From assembly GCF_002280785.1 (NCBI RefSeq), contig NZ_NCEQ01000015.1, positions 1 through 62,360 of the forward strand: a DNA stretch of 62,360 bases. Reading direction: 5' to 3'. The notes under the pieces were generated by a model. The model was not told where the DNA came from. It saw nothing but the letters and a program-made list of their open reading frames with translations, and made no database searches. The position numbers and the translations under genes were made by a program. Shown here piece by piece: positions 35,678 to 44,205 of this stretch (its first letter is position 1; every line of letters starts with the position of its first letter). This DNA comes from Brevundimonas subvibrioides (GTDB lineage Bacteria > Pseudomonadota > Alphaproteobacteria > Caulobacterales > Caulobacteraceae).

Positions 35678-36412
35678 CTAGAACTCGCTGATGGCCCCGG
35701 GCCTGCGCGACCGGCTCTTCAGCCACATCACGCCCAGAAGGTCCGAGAACGAGGCCTTCAGCCGCCCCCAGTTCGTATATTTTGACTGCCCCGTCTCGCG
35801 GTGGCGGTGGCCGATCGGCAGGTACCGGTTCTCGTACCCCTCGCGGATCACCAGCGCCGGCAGGTAGCGGTGCACGTGATCGAAATAGGGAAGCCGCAGG
35901 AAGACATCGCGGCGGAAGGCCTTCAAGCCGCAGCCCGTGTCGTCGGCGTCATCGCCCAGCAGCCGCCTGCGGATCCGGTTGGCCCAGCGCGAGGCCCACA
36001 GCTTGGCCTCGGAGTCCTGGCGCTTCTGGCGCACGCCGCCGACCAGGGCGACCTGCGGCGGGGCGGCCATCAGGGCATCGGCGAGTTTCGGCCCATCCTC
36101 GGGCGGGTTCTGGCCGTCACCGTCGAGGGTGACCACGATCGGCGCCCGCGCGGCCAGCACGCCCGTCCGCACCGCCCGGCTCTGACCGGCATTGGTCGTG
36201 TGGGCCAGCACCCGCAGCGTCGGCAGTTCGGCCATCAGGGCCTTCAGTTCGGCCAGGGTCGTATCGCGACTGGCGTCGTCGACGAAAATGATCTCGTGCG
36301 CCCGCCCGCCGAAGGCCGCCGCGATCTCGCGCGCCAGCGGCCCGGCTGCGCCGGACTCATTGTGGACCGGCACGACGATGGAGATCTGAGGAGTCTCGGC
36401 GCTCTGCATCAT
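35678..36412 (-). CDS. Family 2 glycosyltransferase (ArnC/Dpm1-like)
   Basis: 244 residues. It transfers a sugar to a polyprenyl phosphate or a similar carrier. GT-A fold: ISIVVPVHNESG (about 10-21), IIFVDDASRDTT, VVTLDGDGQNPPED (metal-binding DGD), GCGLKAFRRDVF, GHRHRETGQSKYTNWGR. There are no C-terminal membrane helices as in ArnC, so it is more like a dolichol-phosphate mannosyltransferase. The start MMQS allows two ATGs. It is divergent, 71 bases apart, from an ArnT-like gene, which suggests a donor-lipid/acceptor pair. Confidence 0.86.
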   Translation of the reverse strand: MMQSAETPQISIVVPVHNESGAAGPLAREIAAAFGGRAHEIIFVDDASRDTTLAELKALMAELPTLRVLAHTTNAGQSRAVRTGVLAARAPIVVTLDGDGQNPPEDGPKLADALMAAPPQVALVGGVRQKRQDSEAKLWASRWANRIRRRLLGDDADDTGCGLKAFRRDVFLRLPYFDHVHRYLPALVIREGYENRYLPIGHRHRETGQSKYTNWGRLKASFSDLLGVMWLKSRSRRPGAISEF

Positions 36413-36483
36413 GGTTCTCTAGACGCAAATCCCGGGTTCGCCCACGGCTGACGCCAGCGCAATCGCCGTGTTAGGAACCTCCC

Positions 36484-38178
36484 ATGACGCGCCCGAACCT
36501 GGATCGATATGTCGCCGGCTGGCGCGGCCCCCTGCTGGCGGCGCTCGTCGCCCTGATCGCCGGCCTGCCCAGCCTGCTTCTCCTTCCGCCGCTGGACCGG
36601 GACGAAAGCCGCTACGCCCAGGCGACGTCGCAGATGCTGGAGAGCGGCGACTACGTCGACATCCGCTTCCAGGACGAGCCGCGCTGGAAGAAGCCGGTCG
36701 GTATCTACTGGATGCAGGCCGTGGCCGTCGGCCTGACCTCCAGGGTCGAGAACCGCGACATCGCCCCCTACCGTATTCCGTCGCTGCTGGGGGCCATGCT
36801 GGCCGCCTGGGCCTGTGCCTGGCTTGGAACAGCCTTGTTCGGGGCGAGAGCGGGCTTCCTGGCCGGCGCCATGCTGGGCGCGACCTTCCTGCTGTCGTCA
36901 GAGGCCGGGATCGCCAAGACCGACGCCATGCTGTGCGGCTCGGTGACGCTCGCCATGGCGGGGCTCGGGCGGCTCTACATGGCGTCGCGGGCGGGCGCCC
37001 TGATCAAGGGCGATCCTTCGCAGCGACCCTGGAAGCTGATGGTCTGGGTCGGGTTGGGTCTGTCGATCCTGATCAAGGGGCCGATCAGCCTGCTGGTCAT
37101 CGTGCCCGCCGTGCTGATGCTGTGCCTGTGGGACCGCCGGTGGGCCTGGCTGAAGCAGCTGGGCTGGGGTTGGGGACTGCCGGTCTTGGCCCTGCTGGTC
37201 GGACCCTGGGCCATCGCCATCACCATCGCCACCGACGGCGGCTTCTGGCGCGAGGCCATCGGCAACGACCTGGGGAACAAGGTCACCGGCGTCGCCGAGA
37301 GCCACGGCGGCTTCCCCGGCATGTACGCCGTGCTGGCGCCCCTGCTGCTGTTTCCCGCCACCCTGATACTGCCGGCCGCCCTGTCGACGGGCTGGAGCCG
37401 CCGCGCCGAGCCCGCGATCCGCTTCCTGGTCTGCTGGCTGATCCCGTGCTGGCTGATCTTCGAGATCGCCCCCACCAAGCTGTGGCACTACACATTGCCC
37501 ACCTTCGGAGCGATCGCCCTGCTGATGGCCGCCGCCCTGACCCGGCCGATCGGAACCGCATCGCGCTGGACCGGCGCCGGACTCGCCGTCTTCGCCGCCA
37601 TTCTGGTCAGCGGGATCACCGTCTACGGCCTGACCGCCTTCGGCACCTCGACGGCCCAGACCTGGGCGACGATCACCGTCGTCTGCGCCGTCATGGCGGC
37701 CCTGATCGGCGGCTTCCTGCTGCTCAATCGCGCGGCCGTCACCGGCGTGCTGATCGCCCTGGGCTTCGGCATCGTCGCCCATGCGGCCCTCGCCGGAACC
37801 CTCCGCCAGCTGCGCCCCCTGTCCATCGCGCCCCGGCTGGAGATCATGCTGGAGCAGAACGGCCTGTCGCCGCGTCAGGGCCTGACCCCCGGCCCCGTCG
37901 CCATCACCACCTTCCATGAGCCCAGCTTCGTCTTCGTCACCGGTCGCGATACCCAGTTGACCGACGCCGCCGGCGCCGCCCGCGCCCTGGCCGAGGGCCG
38001 CCCAGCCATCGTCGAGGCCGGCGACGACGAGGCCTTCCGTCAGGCGACGGCCCAGACCGGCGTGCCTGGCCGCGCGGTCGGCGTGGTCACCGGTCACAAC
38101 TATTCCAGCGGCGACGATGTCCGCCTCACCGTCTATGCGCCACCGGGCGCACCCACGGGTCAGGACCCTCCCCGATGA
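36484..38178 (+). CDS. ArnT-like GT39/GT-C family glycosyltransferase
   Basis: 564-residue polytopic membrane enzyme using a polyprenyl-phosphate sugar donor. The catalytic region after helix 1 is PPLDRDESRYAQATSQM and ESGDYVDIRFQDEPRWKKP, matching ArnT spacing. About 12 helices follow, then a periplasmic C-terminal domain (from about 440). In relatives such enzymes decorate lipid A or glycans. The sugar is not predictable. It overlaps the HMG-CoA lyase start by four bases (ATGA), an unusual pairing. It lies opposite the GT2 gene. Confidence 0.88.
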   Translation: MTRPNLDRYVAGWRGPLLAALVALIAGLPSLLLLPPLDRDESRYAQATSQMLESGDYVDIRFQDEPRWKKPVGIYWMQAVAVGLTSRVENRDIAPYRIPSLLGAMLAAWACAWLGTALFGARAGFLAGAMLGATFLLSSEAGIAKTDAMLCGSVTLAMAGLGRLYMASRAGALIKGDPSQRPWKLMVWVGLGLSILIKGPISLLVIVPAVLMLCLWDRRWAWLKQLGWGWGLPVLALLVGPWAIAITIATDGGFWREAIGNDLGNKVTGVAESHGGFPGMYAVLAPLLLFPATLILPAALSTGWSRRAEPAIRFLVCWLIPCWLIFEIAPTKLWHYTLPTFGAIALLMAAALTRPIGTASRWTGAGLAVFAAILVSGITVYGLTAFGTSTAQTWATITVVCAVMAALIGGFLLLNRAAVTGVLIALGFGIVAHAALAGTLRQLRPLSIAPRLEIMLEQNGLSPRQGLTPGPVAITTFHEPSFVFVTGRDTQLTDAAGAARALAEGRPAIVEAGDDEAFRQATAQTGVPGRAVGVVTGHNYSSGDDVRLTVYAPPGAPTGQDPPR

Positions 38179-39092
38179 GTTTCCGTCCGATACAGATCGT
38201 CGAGGTCGGCCCCCGCGACGGCCTCCAGAACGAGAAGGCCATTCTCGACCCGTCCGTCCGCGCCGACCTGGTTCTGCGCCTGGAGGCCGCCGGCGCCCGT
38301 CGCATCGAGGCGGTCAGCTTCGTCCATCCGAGACTGGTGCCCCAGATGGCCGGTGCGGAAGACGTCATGGCGGCCCTGTCCCCGACCCCGGGTCGCAGCC
38401 GCATCGGCCTCGTCCTCAACGGCAAGGGCTATGACCGCGCGCTCGGGACCGGCGTCGACGAGGTCAACGTCTCCCTCTCCGTCACCGACGGCTTCGGCCT
38501 GAAGAACCAGGGCCTGGCCGTCCGCGATCAGGTCGCCATGCTGACCGACATCCTCGCCCGGCGGCACAACTCGGACGGCGCCGACACGCCCGTTCCCGCC
38601 CTCTCGGCCACCCTCAGCTGTGTCTGGGGCTGCCCCTTCGACGGCGAGGTCCCGGTCGGACAGGTCGCCGATCTGGTCGCCGAGATCGCCGCCCTCGGGG
38701 TCGCCGAGATCGGTCTGGCCGACACCATCGGCGCGGGCGATCCATGGTCGGTCACACGAAAGATCGAGGCGGCGCGGGCCGCCGCGCCGGACGCCATCCT
38801 GCGCCTGCATTTCCACGACACCCGCAACACCGGCGTGGCCAACGCCTATGCGGCGGTGCAGGCGGGCGTCGATGTCCTGGACGCCTCGGTCGGCGGCATC
38901 GGCGGCTGTCCCTTCGCCCCCGGCGCCACGGGCAATGTCGCCACCGAGGACCTCGTCTACATGCTGGAGCGCGCCGGCTATTCGACCGGCTACGACCTCG
39001 ACGCCCTGATCGGGACCGCCCGCTGGATCGGCGAGAAGATCGGCCGGCCCGCCCCCAGCGCCCTCAGCCGCGCGGGCGGCTGGCCTGGTTAA
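38175..39092 (+). CDS. Hydroxymethylglutaryl-CoA lyase
   Basis: 305 residues of TIM-barrel fold cleaving 3-hydroxy-3-methylglutaryl-CoA to acetoacetate and acetyl-CoA, the last step of leucine breakdown. It contains VEVGPRDGLQNEKAILDP with the active-site Arg/Asp, VKLSVSD-type DEVNVSLSVTDGFGLKNQG, LSCVWGCPFDGEVPVGQV, LRLHFHDTRNTGVANAYAAVQ, and the lyase signature ASVGGIGGCPFAPGATGNVATED with its catalytic Cys. Related thiolase and acyl-CoA dehydrogenases are elsewhere in the window, not adjacent. It overlaps the ArnT-like gene. Confidence 0.94.
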   Translation: MSFRPIQIVEVGPRDGLQNEKAILDPSVRADLVLRLEAAGARRIEAVSFVHPRLVPQMAGAEDVMAALSPTPGRSRIGLVLNGKGYDRALGTGVDEVNVSLSVTDGFGLKNQGLAVRDQVAMLTDILARRHNSDGADTPVPALSATLSCVWGCPFDGEVPVGQVADLVAEIAALGVAEIGLADTIGAGDPWSVTRKIEAARAAAPDAILRLHFHDTRNTGVANAYAAVQAGVDVLDASVGGIGGCPFAPGATGNVATEDLVYMLERAGYSTGYDLDALIGTARWIGEKIGRPAPSALSRAGGWPG

Positions 39093-39138
39093 CCCGCCTC
39101 CTCCCCATCGCCGAGCGGCGTCGGGGAGGAGACATCAA

Positions 39139-42100
39139 TCACAAGTTCAGCAGCGCCGGGTCTCCGCCCTGGGCCGAAATGTTGTTCGAGATGGCCTTTT
39201 CCGACGCGTAGCGGATCAGGCTGTTCGGCCCGCCCGCCTTGGGACCGGTGCCGGAAAGGCCCTCGCCTCCGAACGGCTGGACCCCGACCACCGCGCCGGT
39301 GACGCCCCTGTTGATGTAGACGTTGCCCGCCGGAACCAGTTCGATGACCTCCTCGGCGAAGGCCTCGATCCTTGAGTGGACGCCCAGGGTCAGGCCATAG
39401 CCGCGCGCCGCCAGCCTGCTGGCCACCGACTTCAGGTCTTTCGGATCATAGCGATAGACGTGCAGGATCGGGCCGAAGACCTCCCGCTCGAGATAGTCCG
39501 GGGTCAGAATCTCGGCGATGGTCGGGGCGAACAGGTCGCCGCGCTCCGACCCCTCGGGCATCATGGCGCGGGCCACGATCTTCGCATCCTTGCCCAGACG
39601 CTCGACATGGGCCTCCAGGGCCTTGCGGCTCTCGGTGTCGATCACGGGGCCGATGTCCGAAGCCGGATCGGACGGATCACCGAGCACCTGGGCCGCCAGC
39701 GCGCCCTTCAGGCCTTCGATCAGGCTGTCGGCCGACTCCCTGGGCGCATAGAGCACTCGCAACGCCGAGCAGCGCTGACCGGCCGAGCCGAAGGCGGACG
39801 AGATCACGTCGTCGATGACCTGTTCGCGCAGGGCCGTGGTGTCCACGAACATGCCGTTCAGCCCGCCCGTCTCGGCGATGAAGGGGATGATGGCGCCCGG
39901 CCGTGCCGCGATCGAGCGATTGATCGCCGCCGCCGTGTCCGTGCCGCCGGTGAAGGCGACGCCGTCGATCCCCGGATGCGAAACGAGGGTCGCGCCGACC
40001 GTCTCGCCACGGCCGGGCACGAGGGCCAGCAGGTCCGGGTTGAGCCCCGCCTTGTGATAGAGCCGCACGGCCTCGGCCGCGATCAGGGGCGTCTGTTCCG
40101 CCGGCTTGGCCAGCACCGCGTTCCCGGCCGCGAGCGCCGCCGCGATCTGGCCGGTGAAGATGGCCAGCGGGAAGTTCCACGGGCTGATGCAGGCGAAGAC
40201 GCCGCGTCCGTGCAGGACCAGCCGGTTGGTCTCGCCCACCGGCCCGTTCAGCACCTGCGGCCCGCCGAAATCCTTCTCGGCCAGCATGGCGTAGTAGCGG
40301 CAGAAGTCGGCGGCCTCGCGCACCTCGGCCACGCCGTCGTTGAGCGTCTTGCCGGCCTCGCGGCTCAACAGCGCCACCAGCCGGTCCATGTCGGCTTCCA
40401 GCGCATCGGCCATGGCCCGCAGCACCGGCGCCCGGCGCGATCCGCCCGAGCGATCCCAGACGATCTGCGCTTTCGCCGCCGCATCGGCCGCGTTGTCGAT
40501 GTCCTGCGTCGAAGCCTCCGACACATGGCCCAGCACCTGCGACCGGTCATAGGGGTTGGTCACGGCCTGGGCGTTCGTCCCGGCCATCAGCTTGCCGCCG
40601 ACGATGGGGCCGGAGGTCAGCTTTTCCGCATCGACCTTCTGCAGGGCGGCGGCGTGACGCTCGCGATCGACCTTCTGCGAATAGTCGCGGCCGAGCGAGT
40701 TCTGGCGGTCCATGTACATGTCCTTGGGCGTGGGGATCTTGGCGTGGCGGTCAGGGTGGGCCTCGACCGAGGCGATGGGGTCGGCGGCGACGGCCGAGGC
40801 CGGCACCCGCTCGTCCAGCAGGGCGTGGACGAACGACGAATTGGCCCCGTTCTCCAGCAGGCGACGAACCAGATAGGGCAGCAGGTCCTCGTGACCCCCG
40901 ACGGGAGCATAGGCGCGCACGGTCATCGGCCCGAAGGTCTCGGCGGCGGCGTCATAGAGGGCCTCGCCCATGCCGTGCAGGCGTTGGTACTCGATCTTGA
41001 CCCCGGCCTCCCTGGCCATGTCATGCACCGCGGCCAGCGAGTGAGCGTTGTGGGTCGCAAACTGCGCATACAGATGCGGCGCGGCGTCGATCATGGCCTG
41101 GGCGCAGACCAGATAGTTCAGGTCCGTCGCCGCCTTGGTGGTGAACACCGGATAGTCGGTCCGCCCCATGACCTGGGCCCGTTTGATCTCGGTGTCCCAG
41201 TAGGCGCCCTTGACCAGCCGCACCATCAGCCGCCGCTTCGACGTCCGCGCCAGCTCGGCGATCCGCGCGATCGCTTCGGGTCCGCGCTTCTGATAGGCCT
41301 GCACCGCGAGGCCCAGCCCCCTCCAGCCGCCCAGTTCCGGCTCGTTCGCCAGCCGGTCCAGCAGCTTCAGCGACAGGGCCAGCCGGTCCGCCTCCTCGGC
41401 GTCCATCGTGAAGTTGATGTCCGCCTCGGCCGCGATCAGGGCCAGCCGCTTGATACGCGGATAGAGCTCGTCCCAGACCCGGCCTTCGTGCGTGGCCTCA
41501 TAGCGCGGCGACAGGGCCGACAGCTTGACCGAGACGCCGTGTCCGACCTCCGGCCCCTGCCCCCTGGCGGTCTTGCCCACGGCGGTGATCGCGTCGGCGT
41601 AGATTTTCTCGTAGCGCTCGGCGTCGGCGGCAGTGCGGGCGCCCTCGCCCAGCATGTCGAAACTGCACAGCCAGCCCTCGCGGTTCGACCGCTTCAGCGC
41701 CGCCTCGATGGTGCGCCCGACCACGAACTGCTCGCCCATGATGCGGACGGCCGCAGCCACGGCCTGACGGATGACCGGCTCGCCCAGACGGCCGGCGACG
41801 CGGGTCAGGAAGCCCGGCAGGTCGGTCTTGGCCTGTTCATCGGCGTCGACCAGCTTGCCCGTCAGCATCAGCCCCCAGGTCGAGGCGTTGACGAACAGGC
41901 TGTCGGACTGGCCGAGGTGCGAGGCCCAGTCGGCCGACCCGATCTTCTCGGCGATCAACCGGTCGCGCGTGTCCTCGTCCGGCGTGCGCAGCAGGGCTTC
42001 GGCCAGGCACATCAGGGCCAGACCTTCGCGGGTGCCCAGTGAGAATTCCTGCAGGAAGCTCTCCACCACCCCCTGCTTCTTCTGGCTCTTGCGCGCATGC

Positions 42101-42285
42101 TCGACCAGGCGGACGGCCTCGTCCACGACGGCCCGCCGGGCGGCGGAGTCCAGCGGAGAGGCGGTCAGCAGGGCCCGAACGGTCGACGGCTCGTCGGCGA
42201 ACTTGCCGTGGTCCAGCGTGTCCCAGTCCTGGGTCAACGAAGGGACGGGAGAAGCGGTGAGGGGCGGCATGGCGTCAACGAGCAT
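39139..42285 (-). CDS. putA: Bifunctional proline dehydrogenase/glutamate-semialdehyde dehydrogenase PutA (short type)
   Basis: 1048 residues. It oxidises proline to glutamate through pyrroline-5-carboxylate. An N-terminal helical domain and the FAD barrel (KGAYWDTEIKRAQV, YQRLHGMGEAL, RAYAPVGGHEDLLPYLVRRL) are followed by the NAD-dependent aldehyde dehydrogenase: WNFPLAIFTGQIAAALAAGN, AFTGGTDTAAAIN, FIAETGGLNGMF, GSAGQRCSALRVLY (catalytic Cys) and QPFGGEGLSGTGPKAGG. The ribbon-helix-helix DNA-binding domain of E. coli PutA is missing, so regulation is expected from the divergent Lrp-type gene. ATG at 42283-42285. Confidence 0.97.
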   Translation of the reverse strand: MLVDAMPPLTASPVPSLTQDWDTLDHGKFADEPSTVRALLTASPLDSAARRAVVDEAVRLVEHARKSQKKQGVVESFLQEFSLGTREGLALMCLAEALLRTPDEDTRDRLIAEKIGSADWASHLGQSDSLFVNASTWGLMLTGKLVDADEQAKTDLPGFLTRVAGRLGEPVIRQAVAAAVRIMGEQFVVGRTIEAALKRSNREGWLCSFDMLGEGARTAADAERYEKIYADAITAVGKTARGQGPEVGHGVSVKLSALSPRYEATHEGRVWDELYPRIKRLALIAAEADINFTMDAEEADRLALSLKLLDRLANEPELGGWRGLGLAVQAYQKRGPEAIARIAELARTSKRRLMVRLVKGAYWDTEIKRAQVMGRTDYPVFTTKAATDLNYLVCAQAMIDAAPHLYAQFATHNAHSLAAVHDMAREAGVKIEYQRLHGMGEALYDAAAETFGPMTVRAYAPVGGHEDLLPYLVRRLLENGANSSFVHALLDERVPASAVAADPIASVEAHPDRHAKIPTPKDMYMDRQNSLGRDYSQKVDRERHAAALQKVDAEKLTSGPIVGGKLMAGTNAQAVTNPYDRSQVLGHVSEASTQDIDNAADAAAKAQIVWDRSGGSRRAPVLRAMADALEADMDRLVALLSREAGKTLNDGVAEVREAADFCRYYAMLAEKDFGGPQVLNGPVGETNRLVLHGRGVFACISPWNFPLAIFTGQIAAALAAGNAVLAKPAEQTPLIAAEAVRLYHKAGLNPDLLALVPGRGETVGATLVSHPGIDGVAFTGGTDTAAAINRSIAARPGAIIPFIAETGGLNGMFVDTTALREQVIDDVISSAFGSAGQRCSALRVLYAPRESADSLIEGLKGALAAQVLGDPSDPASDIGPVIDTESRKALEAHVERLGKDAKIVARAMMPEGSERGDLFAPTIAEILTPDYLEREVFGPILHVYRYDPKDLKSVASRLAARGYGLTLGVHSRIEAFAEEVIELVPAGNVYINRGVTGAVVGVQPFGGEGLSGTGPKAGGPNSLIRYASEKAISNNISAQGGDPALLNL

Positions 42286-42380
42286 CCTGTCCTGTATGAA
42301 CTTGCCTATATGTCGGACGCACCCGAATGTGCATCGTATGATCGAGGCCTCGGGCGACGATCCTTCGGAATTTACCCCCT

Positions 42381-42848
42381 ATGGCCGTTGAAAATCTGGA
42401 CGCCGTCGATCGCCGCATCCTGAAGGTGCTTCAGGTGGACGGGCGCGTATCCAACGCGGAACTGGCCCGGCGGTGCAATCTGTCGCCCGCCGCATGCTTC
42501 GAGCGTGTGCGTCGTCTGCGCGAGCGCCAGGTCATCACGGGCTATGCCGCATTGATCGACCCCTCCAAGGTCGGGCGCGGCCTCATGATCTTCGTGGAAG
42601 TGCTGCTGGACCGGACCACCGGCGACCAGTTCGAAGCCTTCGCCGACATGGTTCGCGGTCAGCCCGAGGTTCTGGAATGTCATATGGTGGCGGGCGGGTT
42701 CGACTATCTGCTCAAGGCGAGGGTCGGCGACATGGATGCCTATCGCGCCTTCCTAGGCGACGTCCTGACCCGGATGCCCGGGGTGCGTGAGACGCGAACC
42801 TATGCCGTTCTCGAAGAGGTGAAGTCGACGACCGCCCTCCCGTTGTAG
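42381..42848 (+). CDS. Lrp/AsnC-family regulator, probable putA activator
   Basis: 155 residues. The HTH domain is LDAVDRRILKVLQVDGRVSNAELARRCNLSPAACFERVRRLRE (approx. 6-48) and the RAM effector-binding domain has GRGLMIFVEVLLDRTTGDQF and MVAGGFDYLLKARVGDMDAYRAF. It is divergent from putA with 95 bases between, the usual PutR arrangement, so it likely activates putA when proline is present. A half-site candidate TATATG/CATATA-like lies at about 42306-42312. Orthology to a named PutR is inference. Confidence 0.88.
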   Translation: MAVENLDAVDRRILKVLQVDGRVSNAELARRCNLSPAACFERVRRLRERQVITGYAALIDPSKVGRGLMIFVEVLLDRTTGDQFEAFADMVRGQPEVLECHMVAGGFDYLLKARVGDMDAYRAFLGDVLTRMPGVRETRTYAVLEEVKSTTALPL

Positions 42849-42921
42849 GACTGTCTCGCCTTCGTCGAGATGACCCGCTAAAGCTGCCTGCCTGACAAGA
42901 AGGCGGAGCCGTTCGGCCCAC

Positions 42922-44007
42922 ATGCGCATCGTTCTGGCCACCGACGCCTGGGAGCCCCAGGTCAACGGCGTCGTCCGCACCCTGACCCGCACGGTCGCGG
43001 AATGCCGCGCCATGGGTCACGAGGTCGAGGTCATCGAGCCCAGCCAGTTCCGCACCATCGCGGCGCCGACCTATCCCGAGATTCGTCTGGCCCTCGGCGC
43101 CGAGGAAGAGATCCGCGAACGCCTGCGCGCGATCGAACCCGACGCCGTGCACATCGCCACCGAGGGGCCGATCGGCATCGCCACACGGCGCATCTGCGTT
43201 GAGTGGAAACTGCCCTTCACGACCAGCTATCATACGAAATTCCCGGAATATATTTCCGCCCGCTTCCCCGTCCCGGTGCAGGTGGGCTACGCCTATATGA
43301 AGTGGTTCCACAAGCCGTCGGGCCGGCTGATGGTCGCCACCCCGACCTTGAAGAAGGAACTCGAGGAGCACGGGTTCAAGAACATCTCGCCCTGGTCGCG
43401 GGGTGTCGACACGGACCAGTTCCGGCCGGATCTGGAGCGCATCTTCGACGACCTGGGCGGCAAGGACTGGCCGCGCCCCTTCTGGCTGAACGTCGGACGC
43501 GTCGCCGTCGAGAAGAACATCGAATCCTTCCTCGAGACCGACCTGCCCGGCACCAAGATCGTGGTCGGCGACGGCCCCGCCCGCGCGGATCTGCAGCACC
43601 GCTATCCCGAGGCGAAATTCCTCGGCGCCCGGTTCGGCGAGGAACTGGCCCGCTGTTTCCGCGACGCGGACGTCTTCGTCTTCCCCAGCTGGACCGACAC
43701 CTTCGGCCTGGTGATTCTTGAGGCCATGGCCACGGGCACCCCTGTCGCGGCCTATCCGGCCCACGGCCCCATCGACCTGGTTCCCGGCTCCAACGCCGGC
43801 GCCATCGACGCGGACCTCCGAACGGCCTGCCTCGAGGCGCTGAAGTGCGACCGCGCCGCCACCCGCGCCTATGCCGAGAAGTTCAGCTGGCGCGCCTCGG
43901 CCGAGCAGTTCGTGCAGAACCTGGAGCCCTATCCGGAGCCCGAACGCGGCCGCTTCTGGCGCCGCCTTCGTCGCATCGCCCGGGTCCGGCGCCGCGCCGC
44001 GGCCTGA
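42922..44007 (+). CDS. GT4-type glycosyltransferase
   Basis: 361 residues. The Rossmann GT-B fold begins MRIVLATDAWEPQVNGVVRTL, and the second domain has FWLNVGRVAVEKNIESFLE and FPSWTDTFGLVILEAMATGTPVAAYPAHGP with the nucleotide-sugar E-x7-E motif. This N-terminus marks the mannosyl- or glucuronosyl-type glycolipid synthases common in alphaproteobacteria. No lipid phosphatase partner is adjacent. It is next to an oxyanion-uptake operon, which might fit phosphate-limited lipid remodelling. Exact donor and acceptor are unknown. A basic tail (RRLRRIARVRRRAAA) could contact membranes. Confidence 0.84.
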   Translation: MRIVLATDAWEPQVNGVVRTLTRTVAECRAMGHEVEVIEPSQFRTIAAPTYPEIRLALGAEEEIRERLRAIEPDAVHIATEGPIGIATRRICVEWKLPFTTSYHTKFPEYISARFPVPVQVGYAYMKWFHKPSGRLMVATPTLKKELEEHGFKNISPWSRGVDTDQFRPDLERIFDDLGGKDWPRPFWLNVGRVAVEKNIESFLETDLPGTKIVVGDGPARADLQHRYPEAKFLGARFGEELARCFRDADVFVFPSWTDTFGLVILEAMATGTPVAAYPAHGPIDLVPGSNAGAIDADLRTACLEALKCDRAATRAYAEKFSWRASAEQFVQNLEPYPEPERGRFWRRLRRIARVRRRAAA

Positions 44008-44051
44008 CCGCCCGCTGACCCATCATCCTGCGACCGCGCACACGACGGTTT

Positions 44052-44194
44052 TCAAAGACTATTTCTCGCCGGCAAGGCTCTATACCCACCACGGTTCTGG
44101 GCCGTGGTATCCTGCGGGCTGGTCTTTGACATCCTCTCGGACGGAGCCCTGCCCGGGACTCTGTGGACTATCTGGACTCCGTGTCCCGGAGTCC
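44052..44194. other. Structured intergenic region between convergent genes
   Basis: Nested inverted repeats: outer TCAAAGAC (44052-44059) with GTCTTTGA (44122-44129); inner ACCACGG (44088-44094) with CCGTGGT (44102-44108). A separate perfect 8-bp hairpin (GGACTCCG 44174-44181, CGGAGTCC 44187-44194) lies 12 bases beyond the pstS-like stop. They likely end the two convergent transcripts, but T runs are poor. Confidence 0.5.
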
Positions 44195-44205
44195 TGCGAG
44201 TTTGA

